Shown: one piece after another, positions 14,885 through 24,277 of the stretch
Position numbering within the stretch: position 1 is the first letter of the stretch
How the letters are laid out: each line of letters begins with the position of its first letter
NCBI GenBank assembly: GCA_025358305.1
Contig: JANYJZ010000038.1
Coordinates: forward strand, 1 to 61,006
Source of the DNA: Ignavibacteriota bacterium
Lineage (GTDB): Bacteria > Bacteroidota > Ignavibacteria > UBA10030 > SZUA-254
Length of the DNA stretch: 61,006 nucleotides
Reading direction: 5' to 3'
Program-made: the position numbers and the translations under genes
Notes under the pieces: generated by a model
The model's input: only the letters and a program-made list of their open reading frames with translations
Databases searched by the model: none
What the model was told of the DNA's origin: nothing

Positions 14885-16999
14885 ATGCGAACGCGGTATC
14901 TCGTACCATTCTGCTTCCTTTTGCTGACGTCGGCACAGGCCCGGCAGGCGCCGGGCCGGGCGGAGGAACTCCTCCGGGCGATGACCTTAGAGGAAAAGAT
15001 CTCACAACTCGGGTACAACAGCCCGGCCATCGACCGCCTCGGCATATCGTCGTACGTCTGGTGGAACGAGGGGCTCCACGGCGTCGCCCGTGCCGGCGAC
15101 GCAACGGTATTCCCCCAGGCCATCGGCCTCGCCGCGACGTTCAACCCGGAGCTCGTCCGCGAGCTCTCCGACGCGATCTCCACCGAAGCCCGGGCGAAGT
15201 ACAATCTCGCCACGGCCGCGGGGACCCGCACGCAGTACCTCGGGCTCACCTTCTGGGCGCCGAACGTCAACATTGACCGCGATCCGCGCTGGGGCCGCGG
15301 CCAGGAGACCTACGGCGAAGACCCGTTCCTGACGGCGGCGATGGGGACGGCGTTCGTCACGGGCCTCCAGGGGAACGATCCGCGCTGGCTGAAGGCGGCC
15401 GCGTGCGCGAAGCACTTTGCTGTCCACTCAGGACCCGAGGCCGTCCGGCACGAGTTCAACGCCGTCGTGGGCACTCGCGACCTTCGCGAGACGTATCTCT
15501 ACGCGTTTCATGCGCTCGTCGGGGCCGGCGTCGAAGCGGTCATGTGCGCCTACAACCGCCTGAACGGCGAGCCCTGCTGCACCAATGCCACGCTTCTCCG
15601 GGACATCTTGCGCAGCGAATGGGGCTTCCGCGGGCACGTTGTCACCGACTGCTGGGCCCTGGACGACATCTGGCTCCGGCACAAGACGATCCCCACGCGC
15701 GTGGAGGTGGCGGCGGCCGCCATCCGGGCCGGGGTCGACCTCGACTGCGCGGATATTTTGCAGGAGGATGTCGCAGCCGCGATCGCAGGAGGGCTCCTCA
15801 CTCCCGCATCAATCGACAATGCGCTCCGGCCGCTTCTTTCGACGCGTCTCAAACTCGGCATGTTCGAGCCCGAGGGGTCGCAGCCGTTCCGGTCGTACGG
15901 CCGTGACAGCATCCGGAATGCCGGGCATACGGCGCTCGCCCGGACGGCTGCCGAAGAGAGTATCGTGCTCTTGAAGAACAGCGGCGTTCTCCCCTTGAGC
16001 CGGGACTCGGTCCGGTCGATCCTCGTCACGGGCCCGAATGCGGCGTCGATCGACGCCCTTATGGGGAACTACCACGGCGTCTCAGGAGAGATGGTGACGT
16101 TCGTCGAGGGGATCTCCCGGGCCGCAGGTCCGGCGGTCGCCGTGCAGTACGACCAGGGATGCGACAACTCCGACACGGTGCATTTCGGGGGGATTTGGGT
16201 CTCCGAGAACAGCGACGTGACGGTGGCGGTCGTCGGTCTCACGCCGCTGGTCGAAGGGGAGGAGGGAGACGCGTTCCTCTCCGGAACCGGCGGCGACAGA
16301 ACCACCCTTGCGTTCCCTCCGTCGCAACTCGCCTTCCTGAAGAAGCTCCGCGCCGCACACACCCATCCCATCATCGTCGTCGTGACCGGCGGCGGCGCGC
16401 TCGACATCCGGTCGATCGAACCGTACGCCGATGCGATCCTCTTCGCCTGGTATCCGGGGGAGCAGGGGGGCAACGCGCTGGCGGACATCCTCTTCGGCGT
16501 CGTGGCGCCGTCGGGGAGGCTGCCGGTGACGTTCTACCGTTCGGTCGAGGACATTCCACCGTACGCCGACTACGCCATGAAGGAGAGAACGTACCGGTAT
16601 CACACCGGTCCCGTGGCGTATCCGTTCGGGTATGGGCTGTCGACGACGCAGTTTGACGAGAGCTGGAGGGAAAAACCACGCACCGAGTACCAATACGGCG
16701 ACACGATGCGCGTGAGCGTTACGGTGGAGAATACCGGACTGCGCGACGGTGACGAGGTCGTCCAGGCCTACGTGGAATATCCGGGCCGTGAGAGGCCATT
16801 GCGTGAGCTCAAGGCGTTCCGCCGAGTCACGGTCGCACATGGAAGTTCGGTCGTTGCGACGCTCGCGATCCCCTTGGACGACCTGAGAAAATGGGACATG
16901 AACACCAGCACCTGGAGACTCTATCCCGGAACGTACCGCCTTCGTATCGGGAAGAACTCGGCGGAACTGCCGCTCGAGGCGGAGTGGACCGTGCGTTAG
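14885..16999 (+). CDS. Secreted GH3 beta-xylosidase/beta-glucosidase
   Basis: A 704-residue GH3 enzyme with a signal peptide (residues 1-20). Recognisable parts are the start of the TIM-barrel (MTLEEKISQLGYNSPAIDRL), WWNEGLHGVAR, NVNIDRDPRWGRGQETYGEDP, the substrate-binding KHFAVHSGPE, and the nucleophile Asp255 in HVVTDCWALDD. The second alpha/beta domain follows (VLLKNSGVLPL), then a C-terminal fibronectin III-like domain (VTVENTGLRDGDEVVQAYV). The WWNEGLHG and CWALDD forms are those of bacterial xylosidase-type members. It is divergent from the fucosidase. Confidence 0.94.
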   Translation: MRTRYLVPFCFLLLTSAQARQAPGRAEELLRAMTLEEKISQLGYNSPAIDRLGISSYVWWNEGLHGVARAGDATVFPQAIGLAATFNPELVRELSDAISTEARAKYNLATAAGTRTQYLGLTFWAPNVNIDRDPRWGRGQETYGEDPFLTAAMGTAFVTGLQGNDPRWLKAAACAKHFAVHSGPEAVRHEFNAVVGTRDLRETYLYAFHALVGAGVEAVMCAYNRLNGEPCCTNATLLRDILRSEWGFRGHVVTDCWALDDIWLRHKTIPTRVEVAAAAIRAGVDLDCADILQEDVAAAIAGGLLTPASIDNALRPLLSTRLKLGMFEPEGSQPFRSYGRDSIRNAGHTALARTAAEESIVLLKNSGVLPLSRDSVRSILVTGPNAASIDALMGNYHGVSGEMVTFVEGISRAAGPAVAVQYDQGCDNSDTVHFGGIWVSENSDVTVAVVGLTPLVEGEEGDAFLSGTGGDRTTLAFPPSQLAFLKKLRAAHTHPIIVVVTGGGALDIRSIEPYADAILFAWYPGEQGGNALADILFGVVAPSGRLPVTFYRSVEDIPPYADYAMKERTYRYHTGPVAYPFGYGLSTTQFDESWREKPRTEYQYGDTMRVSVTVENTGLRDGDEVVQAYVEYPGRERPLRELKAFRRVTVAHGSSVVATLAIPLDDLRKWDMNTSTWRLYPGTYRLRIGKNSAELPLEAEWTVR

Positions 17000-17016
17000 G
17001 AAAGGGGAAGAGTCGC

Positions 17017-18258
17017 TTATTCGTACCGGAGCGCGTCGACCGGGTCGAGGCTCGCGGCTTTCCGGGCGGGGAAGAACCCCGCCAACAAGCCGATGACGCC
17101 GAGGATGCCGGTCGTCATGAGCATGATACCGGGAGAGAGGACCGGCTTGCCGAGGAACTGCATCGCCCCGTCGCCCGACGGGATGAGCCGCATGAGCGAG
17201 ATGACGCCCCACGAGAAGAGGATGCCGATCGTCCCGCCGATGAACGCGATGAGGAGCGCCTGGAAGATGAACTGCCCGAGGATGTAGCGCCGGCGCGCCC
17301 CGACGGCGATCCGGATGCCGATCTCGCGGGTGCGCTCCTTGACGATCGCGTACATGACGTTCGCCACGCCGACCCCCGCGATGAGGAGCGTCAGGAACCC
17401 CACCGAAAAGAGGAAGATGGAGACGCCGAGGCTCACCTTGGCGTTGATCTTGGCCTCCTCGATGAAATCCCAGATGAAGAGCGTCCGCTCGTCCGCCGGG
17501 TTGAAGTGGTACTTCCGCGAGAGGACCCGGAAGATGTCTTTTTTGAGTTCCGCCTGCTTGCTGGGATCGGAGGGGCGCACGACGATGGAGTTCACGCGCT
17601 TGCTCCCGTACATCGTTCGGAACGTGCTGTAGGGCATCACGGCGCGCTCGTCGTCGGGGCCGTTGTTCATGCTCGTCTGGATCTTCTTCTGGATGATCCC
17701 GACGACCGTGAAGGGGGTGTTGTCGAGGAGAACGACGCTGCCGACCGGCGCCTCCTTCCCAAAGATATCTGCGGCGATCTTGGAACCGAGGACGATGACG
17801 CGCCGCTGCTGCTCGACGTCGACGTCGTTCAGAAACCGCCCCCCCGACATCGGGTACATCCTGCGCATCTCTTCAAATGCGGGGTTCACGCCCTCGCATT
17901 CGGTGTTCGTCGAGAACTTCGCCAAGGTGAGCCGTACGTTTTGGTGGTACTGCGGGCTGATCATGGCGATCTCCGGGATGGCGTTCTTCAGGAGTTCGAC
18001 GTCCTCCTCGACCATGCGGATCTTCCGGCCTTTTGGCATCCCCTCGAACTGCATCCCCGTCTCACCGCCGTAGAGGATCATGATCTGGTTCCCGGCGTTG
18101 AGGAGCCCGTTCTCCATCTGCGTGCCGAGTCCCTGGCCGAACGACAACAGGAGGACGACCGCGATGGTGCCCCACGTGATCGCGATGATCGTCAGGAGCG
18201 AGCGCGTCCGCTGCGTCTTGAGGTCCAGGAAGAAGTCCTTGAGAAGTTCGAGCCACAT
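17017..18258 (-). CDS. MacB-like ABC transporter permease
   Basis: A 413-residue FtsX/MacB-type permease with four transmembrane helices: one N-terminal (SLLTIIAITWGTIAVVLLL), a large periplasmic MacB core domain (about 60-270), then three helices ending in a C-terminal GLLAGFFPARKAASLDPVDALRYE, the canonical ending. The segment VKERTREIGIRIAVGARRRYIL is the usual coupling region for the ATPase. It is the last gene of an adaptor-permease-permease operon, four bases after the second permease. No ATP-binding subunit is encoded here. It likely exports a peptide, lipid or drug across the envelope together with its neighbours. Confidence 0.88.
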   Translation of the reverse strand: MWLELLKDFFLDLKTQRTRSLLTIIAITWGTIAVVLLLSFGQGLGTQMENGLLNAGNQIMILYGGETGMQFEGMPKGRKIRMVEEDVELLKNAIPEIAMISPQYHQNVRLTLAKFSTNTECEGVNPAFEEMRRMYPMSGGRFLNDVDVEQQRRVIVLGSKIAADIFGKEAPVGSVVLLDNTPFTVVGIIQKKIQTSMNNGPDDERAVMPYSTFRTMYGSKRVNSIVVRPSDPSKQAELKKDIFRVLSRKYHFNPADERTLFIWDFIEEAKINAKVSLGVSIFLFSVGFLTLLIAGVGVANVMYAIVKERTREIGIRIAVGARRRYILGQFIFQALLIAFIGGTIGILFSWGVISLMRLIPSGDGAMQFLGKPVLSPGIMLMTTGILGVIGLLAGFFPARKAASLDPVDALRYE

Positions 18259-18262
18259 GGGG

Positions 18263-19498
18263 TCAGGTCCTCAGACATTCGACGACGTTGAGGTTCGCCG
18301 CGCGCTTCGCCGGCAAGAGGCCTGCGGTGAGGCCGATCGCGCCGAGCATGAGCATCGTCGCGAGGGCGACCTCGACGGAGATCTCGGGCGTCCCGACGTA
18401 CTCCTTGATCGGGATGAACGCCATCGCCTGGGTGATGCCGACGGCGATGAGGAACCCCACCGAGGACCCGATCCCGATGATGAAGAGCGTCTCGAGGAAG
18501 AACTGCGACAGGATGTTCGAACGCTTCGCGCCCACGGCCCGCTTGATGCCGATCTCCTTCACACGCTCCTCGACGACGATGTACATGATGTTCGCCACGC
18601 CGATGCCGCCGACGGCGAGGGTGAAGCTTCCGATGAGCCCCATGAAGACGTTGAGCGCGAGGAAGAAGTAGAACGCGAACTTGTCGAACTCGGCGGTGTC
18701 CCAGATCCAGACGGCGTCCTTGTCCGTCGGGTCGAACATGTAGCGTTTCGAGAGCACCTGGCGCACCTGCGCGATGACCTCTTCGGAGCGCGTCGGGTCG
18801 CGCGGTTCGTAGATGATGTTGTTGATATGCGTCGCGCCGAAGACGGAGGCGTACGTGCTCGCCGGGATGAAGACCCGGTCCTGGTCCCGGCGGTTGTAGG
18901 AGGAGTTTTGGGTCTTCTTCAGCATGACGCCGACGACGGTGAACGGCACTTCGCCGACGGTGACGAGCTTGCCGATGGCGTTCCCCTCGCCGAACAGGAG
19001 GATCTTCACCTGGTCCCCCAGGATGATGACCCTCCGGCGCTGCTGCATGTCGAGGTCGTCGATGAACCGGCCCCCCTGTTCGGGGATGATGTTGCGCATC
19101 TCGCTGTAGATGGGGTAGACCCCCCCGACCGAGGAGTTGACGATGTTCTCGCCCAAGCGGATGGGCGTCTCGCGCGATGAGTATTCGGGGCTGATGCGCG
19201 CGATCTCGTGCACCTGCGAGGCGAGGAGCGCGGCGTCGTCCTCGACGAGCGTGATCGGGCGACCGACGCCGAAGCCCTGGTACGCCTTGGTCGTCGCGCC
19301 GGGGAAGAGGATCGCGATGCTCTCGCCGATGCCGTGCATGTCCTTCGAGAGCTGACGCTTGAACCCCATGCCGAACGCGAGGAGGACGACGATCGCGACG
19401 GTTCCCCAGACGATGCCGAACACCGTGAGGAACGTCCGGAGCTTCTGCGCCTTGAGGTCCCGGACGAACTCCGAGAGTATCGTCGCGAGGTTATTCAA
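18263..19498 (-). CDS. MacB-like ABC transporter permease
   Basis: A 411-residue MacB-type permease, homologous in layout to the neighbouring permease: an N-terminal helix (FLTVFGIVWGTVAIVVLLAF), a periplasmic core, and three C-terminal helices with VEERVKEIGIKRAVGAKRSNIL as the ATPase-coupling segment and a LLPAKRAANLNVVECLRT end. Together the two probably form a heterodimer, since MacB proteins are dimers. It overlaps the adaptor gene upstream by eight bases. As in its partner, no nucleotide-binding domain is fused, unlike E. coli MacB, whose ATPase is at the N-terminus. Confidence 0.88.
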   Translation of the reverse strand: MNNLATILSEFVRDLKAQKLRTFLTVFGIVWGTVAIVVLLAFGMGFKRQLSKDMHGIGESIAILFPGATTKAYQGFGVGRPITLVEDDAALLASQVHEIARISPEYSSRETPIRLGENIVNSSVGGVYPIYSEMRNIIPEQGGRFIDDLDMQQRRRVIILGDQVKILLFGEGNAIGKLVTVGEVPFTVVGVMLKKTQNSSYNRRDQDRVFIPASTYASVFGATHINNIIYEPRDPTRSEEVIAQVRQVLSKRYMFDPTDKDAVWIWDTAEFDKFAFYFFLALNVFMGLIGSFTLAVGGIGVANIMYIVVEERVKEIGIKRAVGAKRSNILSQFFLETLFIIGIGSSVGFLIAVGITQAMAFIPIKEYVGTPEISVEVALATMLMLGAIGLTAGLLPAKRAANLNVVECLRT

Positions 19499-20582
19499 TC
19501 TTTTTCACCGGCTTTTCGAGGATCTCGTCCCCCTCGTTGAGCCCAGAGAGGACTTCGACGTTGATCGCGTCCGAGAGGCCGGTCTTGATGTAGTGCTCCT
19601 CCTCCTTCTTGGGGCCGACGGAAATCTTCACGAACGCGGAGTCGTTCCGGAAGGTCACCGCGCGTTCCGGGACCGTCAGGACGGAGTCCTTCTTCTGAAT
19701 GATGATGTTCGCGTTCGCCGAGTAGCCGGCGCGCAGTGTCGTGTTCTTGGCCTTTGGAACGAGGATCTCTATCGGGAAGATGGTGGCGTTCTCCTTCTTC
19801 TCGGCCTTGAGGGAGATCTTCCTGACGACGCCAAGGACCGTGTCGTTCGGGAGGGCGCCGACCTTGATCTCCGCGCGCATGCCTTCCTTAAGCTTGCCGA
19901 CTTCGATCTCGTCGACGGTCCCCTTGAACAAGAGGAGCTCCATGTTCGCCATCTTCATCAGGACGGTCCCTTCCTGGTACGTCGTCAGGGGCGTCACCGG
20001 GTCGCCGACCTCAACGGTCTTCGACAGGACGTAGCCGGAGATCGGGGCCTTGATGATCGACTCGATCTCGGTATTGTCGATGGTGACCCTGCCGCTCTCG
20101 AGCAACGCGAGCTTCTCCTTCGCGATCGTCCGCCGAAGCTGCGCTTCCTCGTATTTGCTGTTGAAGTCCTCGTATTCCTTCGAGGAGATCATCTGCTTCT
20201 CGCTCATCGATTTTTGGCGAACCTCGTCTTTTTTGAGGTTCTGGACCTCCACGTCGGCGAGCTGGAGCTGGCGTTTGGCGTCGGCGAGTTCGATGGGCGT
20301 CGGGTCGGGCCGCACCTCGAGGAGCGGGTCTCCCGCCTTGACGTAGGTGCCCGCGTCGGCGAAGATCTTCTTCACGACGCCGGAGACCTTCGATTTGATC
20401 GAGATCTCGTTCTCGGGCTCGATCGTTCCGACGGCGAGCGCCTTCTCGACGATATTGGACCTCGTGACCTTGATCTTCGCCGCCCCCGCGTCGGCGGGGT
20501 CTTTCGACCCGCCGAAGACGAAGAGTCCGCCGGCGACCAGGGCGACGATGATGACCGAAAAAATGATGACCTTTTTCTTCAT
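19491..20582 (-). CDS. MacA-like periplasmic adaptor
   Basis: A 363-residue membrane-fusion protein. A single N-terminal helix (residues 4-22) anchors it; the lipoyl-like halves flank a short coiled coil (about residues 85-145, rich in Lys, Glu and Gln), with ISIKSKVSGVVKKIFADAGTYVKAGDPLLEV as first half and IIKAPISGYVLSKTVEVGD as second. A beta-barrel domain follows (GTVDEIEVGKLKEGMRAEI), then a membrane-proximal domain. ATG 20582 has GAGGGG upstream. It heads the operon with two permeases and should link them to an outer-membrane channel, which is not encoded nearby. Confidence 0.88.
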   Translation of the reverse strand: MKKKVIIFSVIIVALVAGGLFVFGGSKDPADAGAAKIKVTRSNIVEKALAVGTIEPENEISIKSKVSGVVKKIFADAGTYVKAGDPLLEVRPDPTPIELADAKRQLQLADVEVQNLKKDEVRQKSMSEKQMISSKEYEDFNSKYEEAQLRRTIAKEKLALLESGRVTIDNTEIESIIKAPISGYVLSKTVEVGDPVTPLTTYQEGTVLMKMANMELLLFKGTVDEIEVGKLKEGMRAEIKVGALPNDTVLGVVRKISLKAEKKENATIFPIEILVPKAKNTTLRAGYSANANIIIQKKDSVLTVPERAVTFRNDSAFVKISVGPKKEEEHYIKTGLSDAINVEVLSGLNEGDEILEKPVKKIE

Positions 20583-20769
20583 ACGCACCCCTCGAGTACA
20601 TGGAATAATGGCTGAGACGCAAACCCGGCAAGGACCCCCCTCAACTGCTTGAGAATACGGCGTTATGGGGGAAATGTTACGGCGATCGCCGCTTGAGGGT
20701 CCGATAGGTTTGACCCGCCGTGCGCTTGATCGGTTTCAGTGGCAAAAAAAAATCGGACGGTGCGGTCCC

Positions 20770-21171
20770 TTAGGACGCTTCGGCGAGCGGGTGCGAAAGA
20801 AGGATGAGTGCGAACGCGAGCGCGAAGAGCGCATAGACGCCCAACAGGACGAAGGCCGGTGTGAACGGCGTTCCGCCGGCCACGAATTTCACGAGAGCGA
20901 GCGCTCCCATCGTGAAGTGGAGCGTGTTCCCGACCGCCACCGGCCGGCTGTAGATCCCGCCGATGAGGTTCGTGCGCCCCATCCAGTTCACCATCGCGAA
21001 CGAGAGGTAGAGCGCGCCCAGAAGTTGCACGAGGATCGTGTTCGGGCCCGAAGCCGGCGCGCCGGCACTGGAGAGGATCTCCTGGGGGAGGAACGAGGCC
21101 GTGAGGCCGAACAGAGCGAGAACGACCGCGCTCGTGCTCATGAGAACGAGGCGGTTCGCGGGCGTGTTCAC
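20770..21171 (-). CDS. Small four-helix membrane protein
   Basis: A 133-residue protein with four predicted transmembrane helices (starting near residues 9, 44, 78 and 105) and little extramembrane sequence. [21 protein letters not shown] between helices two and three is a typical cytoplasmic loop of an uncharacterised family of small membrane proteins. The start is GTG 21171, which overlaps the purE stop (GTGA), so it is the last gene of the long purEK transcript. No function is known. Confidence 0.66.
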   Translation of the reverse strand: MNTPANRLVLMSTSAVVLALFGLTASFLPQEILSSAGAPASGPNTILVQLLGALYLSFAMVNWMGRTNLIGGIYSRPVAVGNTLHFTMGALALVKFVAGGTPFTPAFVLLGVYALFALAFALILLSHPLAEAS

Positions 21172-21689
21172 GATCTCGGCTTCCGGGACGGACGGCGGCC
21201 GCGCGCGAGCGTGCGCGCCGATCGCTCGACCTTCGTGCGGAGGGCTGCCTTGAACGCGGCGAGCTTTTTCGCGGTCCTCGCGTCGCTCACGCCGAGGATC
21301 TCGGCGGCGAGGATGCCGGCGTTTCGGGCCCCGTTGATCGCGACGGTCGCCACCGGGACGCCGGCGGGCATCTGGAGGATGGAAAGGATCGCATCCCATC
21401 CTTCCGAGAGGGCGCCCGTGCGCACCGGGACGCCGATGACGGGGAGCGTCGTCAGGGAGGCGACCATGCCGGGGAGGTGCGCCGCTCCTCCCGCTCCGGC
21501 GATGATGACCTTGATCCCGCGCGCGCGCGCGGTCCGGGCGTAGCGGACCATTTTGGAGGGCGTGCGGTGCGCCGAAACGATCGCGAGTTCATGCACGATG
21601 CCGAACTCGTCGAGGGCGAGGGCCGCGTCCGACATGACGCGCAGGTCGGATTCGCTCCCCATGATGATGCCGACGACGGGACGCTTCAT
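21168..21689 (-). CDS. purE: PurE, N5-carboxyaminoimidazole ribonucleotide mutase
   Basis: A 173-residue PurE. The N-terminal [13 protein letters not shown] and the catalytic-loop [11 protein letters not shown] are canonical class I PurE motifs, as is [14 protein letters not shown] further on. It moves the carboxylate of N5-CAIR to give CAIR in purine synthesis, working with PurK directly upstream. Compared with the usual ~160 residues it has an Arg/Ser-rich tail ([11 protein letters not shown]). Its ATG overlaps the purK stop. Confidence 0.97.
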   Translation of the reverse strand: MKRPVVGIIMGSESDLRVMSDAALALDEFGIVHELAIVSAHRTPSKMVRYARTARARGIKVIIAGAGGAAHLPGMVASLTTLPVIGVPVRTGALSEGWDAILSILQMPAGVPVATVAINGARNAGILAAEILGVSDARTAKKLAAFKAALRTKVERSARTLARGRRPSRKPRS

Positions 21690-22834
21690 GTGGTCACCTT
21701 CAGGAGTGTGTTGATCGTTGAAGCCGTCGCCAAAAGTGAGGCGGCGTCGGTGCCGGTGAGCGTGACATGCCCCATTTTTCTGAAGGGCTTCGTCTCCGCC
21801 TTCCCGTAGAGATGGACCGCCGCTCCTTCGATCGCGAGGACCTGTTCGAGCCCGCGGTAGCGTGCCGGGCCCGTGTGGCCTTCGACGCCGAGAATGTTCA
21901 CCATGACCGACGGGGAGGTGATCGCCGTCGAACCCAAGGGGAGCCCGAGGATGGCGCGCAGGTGCTGTTCGAACTGGCTCGTGACGTTTCCCTCGATCGT
22001 GTGGTGGCCGCTGTTGTGGGGGCGCGGCGCGACCTCGTTCACCAGGACGGATCCGTCGGCGGTGACGAACATCTCCACCGCGGCGAGGCCGATGATCTCA
22101 AGGGCGTCCGCGACGTCGAGAGCGATCCGTTCCGCCTTCTTCTCCACGGCGGGGGTGACGCGCGCCGGCGAGAGGAGGTACTCGACGAGGTTCGCCCCGG
22201 GGTGGAAGATCATTTCGATCGACGGGTAGACCTTCGTCTCGCCCGACGCGCTGCGGGCCACGATGACCGAGAGTTCCTTCTCGAAGACGACGAGTCGCTC
22301 GACGACGCTCGGCGCGTCGAAGCCGCCGGCGAGATCCTTCCGCGCGGCGATCTTCAGGACGCCGCGGCCGTCGTAGCCGGTCGTCCGGAGTTTCTGAACC
22401 AGGGGAAAGAATGTGGTGAACGCAACGAGTTCGGCCCGGTTCGACAGCAGGGCGAACTCCGCCGTCGGAATGGCGTGCTTCTCGAGAAAGAGCTTCTGTG
22501 CGCCTTTGTCCTGGATCGTCCGGATGACCGATGGCTGCGGATAGACCGTGACGCCCTCGGCGGCGAGGCGTTCGAGCGCCCGAGCGCTGACGTTCTCGAT
22601 CTCGATCGTGAGGATGTCCACCCGCTTGCCGAAGCGGTAGACGGCCTCCTCGTCGGTGAAGGGTCCCCAGGTGAACTCGTCGCAGAACGCCTTGCACGGC
22701 GCGTTCGCGTCGGGGTCCATGACGTGGATCCGCAGGTCGAGGTTCATCGCGGCCTGGATGAGCATCTTCCCCAATTGGCCGCCGCCGAGGATGCCGATGG
22801 TCGTTCGCTTTGACTCGGTCTCGTTCATGATCAT
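21686..22834 (-). CDS. purK: PurK, N5-carboxyaminoimidazole ribonucleotide synthase
   Basis: A 382-residue ATP-grasp enzyme. The AIR-binding N-terminus is [18 protein letters not shown], followed by [10 protein letters not shown], the ATP-grasp [14 protein letters not shown] and the active-site [17 protein letters not shown]. It carboxylates AIR using ATP and bicarbonate. The start at 22834 overlaps the ridA stop (ATGA); an ATG two codons later is possible. Its place next to purE is the usual bacterial arrangement, but the surrounding ridA, ICMT-like and apaG genes are not usual neighbours. Confidence 0.97.
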   Translation of the reverse strand: MIMNETESKRTTIGILGGGQLGKMLIQAAMNLDLRIHVMDPDANAPCKAFCDEFTWGPFTDEEAVYRFGKRVDILTIEIENVSARALERLAAEGVTVYPQPSVIRTIQDKGAQKLFLEKHAIPTAEFALLSNRAELVAFTTFFPLVQKLRTTGYDGRGVLKIAARKDLAGGFDAPSVVERLVVFEKELSVIVARSASGETKVYPSIEMIFHPGANLVEYLLSPARVTPAVEKKAERIALDVADALEIIGLAAVEMFVTADGSVLVNEVAPRPHNSGHHTIEGNVTSQFEQHLRAILGLPLGSTAITSPSVMVNILGVEGHTGPARYRGLEQVLAIEGAAVHLYGKAETKPFRKMGHVTLTGTDAASLLATASTINTLLKVTT

Positions 22835-23235
22835 GCGGTCCCGGGTCTGGCGCCGATGTATGCTTCCGCTTCGATCTCGACGAGCATCTCCGGGCTGATG
22901 AGGCGCGAGACCTCGACCATGGATGTCGCGGGCCGGACGGCGCCGAACGCCTCGCCGTGGGCCTTCCCGATGAGTTCCCAGTCGTTCATGCGCGTGACGA
23001 AGATCCTGGTCCGGACGACGTCCGAGAGCACGGCCCCCGCGCTGTGCAAGGCCCGCTCGATGTTCTGGATCGTCTGCACGGCCTGGAGGTACGGATCGCC
23101 CCGGCCGACGATCTCGCCGCTCTGATCGGTCGCGGTCGTCCCCGACACCCAGACGTGCGGGCCGACCCGGACGGCCCGGGAATAGCCCACGATGGGCTCC
23201 CACGGCGTACCGCTCGATATGAGGCGCTTGTTCAT
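22831..23235 (-). CDS. RidA-family enamine/imine deaminase
   Basis: A 134-residue RidA/YjgF family protein. It carries the typical elements: [20 protein letters not shown] at the N-terminus, WVSGTTATD, the trimer-interface [20 protein letters not shown], and [12 protein letters not shown] near the end, with the conserved Arg before PATS. RidA hydrolyses reactive enamines made by PLP enzymes; other members act on different imines. It is overlapped by four bases with both neighbours, purK and the ICMT-like gene. Confidence 0.9.
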   Translation of the reverse strand: MNKRLISSGTPWEPIVGYSRAVRVGPHVWVSGTTATDQSGEIVGRGDPYLQAVQTIQNIERALHSAGAVLSDVVRTRIFVTRMNDWELIGKAHGEAFGAVRPATSMVEVSRLISPEMLVEIEAEAYIGARPGTA

Positions 23236-23825
23236 TTGGTGAACGGGATGAAGGAGGGGACGCGTGCGCGGTATTCCTCGTAGGCGCTCCCGAAGGTTTC
23301 GAGCAACAGGCGATCCTCGCTCCTTGTGCGGAGGATGGTCCCCGCGACGCAGAAGGCGATCCCGACCAGGAGGCCCTGCCACGTGCTGATGGAGAGGCCG
23401 GTCGCGACGAGGAGCCCGAGGAGTCCGGTGTAGATCGGGTGCCGGACGACGCCGTACGGCCCGGTCATGATGAGCGCATGGTCTTCGAGGACTTGCGCGG
23501 AGACGGCCCACTGCTTACCGAGGGTCTTGATCGCCGAGATGGTGAACCCGGCGGAGGCGAAGGCGAGAGCGACGGTGAAACAGGCGAGCGCGACCTCGAC
23601 GATATACGGGACCTCGACGATGTGCGTGAGGAGCTGCCGTCGCCAGTTCCAGACCGCGGCGAATCCGACCGCCTGGAGGATGAGGCCCGGGAGGTAGCTC
23701 GTGGTGCTCCTGACGGTCGCTGTGCGCTTCGGGCGCTTCCGAAAAAGGAACGCGACCGCGAAGGCGAACCAGGAGAGGATGACCGCGACGAAGACGGAAA
23801 CATGGAATATCTCGAGATGGCCCAT
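23232..23825 (-). CDS. ICMT/PEMT-like membrane methyltransferase
   Basis: A 197-residue integral membrane protein with five or so hydrophobic segments and the C-terminal signature [22 protein letters not shown], followed by [24 protein letters not shown]. That HPxYxG plus E-x-R pattern is typical of isoprenylcysteine carboxyl methyltransferases and phospholipid methyltransferases. Bacterial members methylate unknown lipids or small lipophilic acids. It overlaps ridA by four bases. The family is clear; the substrate is not. Confidence 0.88.
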   Translation of the reverse strand: MGHLEIFHVSVFVAVILSWFAFAVAFLFRKRPKRTATVRSTTSYLPGLILQAVGFAAVWNWRRQLLTHIVEVPYIVEVALACFTVALAFASAGFTISAIKTLGKQWAVSAQVLEDHALIMTGPYGVVRHPIYTGLLGLLVATGLSISTWQGLLVGIAFCVAGTILRTRSEDRLLLETFGSAYEEYRARVPSFIPFTK

Positions 23826-23842
23826 TGGTCCCCCGACGTGTG

Positions 23843-24235
23843 TTAGTTCGCCATGGCCCGCAGCGTGAACCGCGGGATCGTCACACGGAAGAACTCGCCG
23901 CCGTCGCGCTGCATGAGGTAGGTCCCTTCCATGGTTCCTTCGAAGGTCTCCAGTATGCAGAAGCTGTTGTACTCGTGCGACGTCCCGGGAGGGATCATCG
24001 GCTGCTTGCCGACGACCCCCTCGCCTTCGACCTCTTCGACCCGGCCGCCGGCGTGATTGATGAACCAGTGGCGCCGCAACAGCTGGACGTTTTGGGGGCC
24101 GTTGTTCTCGATCCGTACGAAATACGCGAACACGAACTTCTGGATGAGCGGGTCCGACTGGGAGTCGATGTAGACGGGACGGACGCGGATGGTGATGTCC
24201 TCCGTCGTCGCCGTATACGGCATGGTCATGGGCAT
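23843..24235 (-). CDS. apaG: ApaG-domain protein
   Basis: A 130-residue ApaG protein. It keeps the family line: FAYFVRIENNGPQNVQLLRRHWFI, then a Gly/Glu loop with EGEGVVGKQPMIPPGTSHEYNSF, and GTMEGTYLMQRDG. It forms a fibronectin III-like beta sandwich; in enterobacteria it influences cobalt and magnesium resistance, mechanism unclear. Three ATGs lie close together (24235, 24229, 24223) and none has a strong ribosome site; the first is given. Confidence 0.93.
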   Translation of the reverse strand: MPMTMPYTATTEDITIRVRPVYIDSQSDPLIQKFVFAYFVRIENNGPQNVQLLRRHWFINHAGGRVEEVEGEGVVGKQPMIPPGTSHEYNSFCILETFEGTMEGTYLMQRDGGEFFRVTIPRFTLRAMAN

Positions 24236-24277
24236 GGCGCGGTTCTCATATGGCGGGAAAAATACGAAATTTTCCCG

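Noticed and set aside
16891-20615. Long plus-strand frames opposite the two permeases and the adaptor
   Set aside because: Asp/Arg/His-rich composition without hydrophobic segments marks them as antisense shadows of the permeases.
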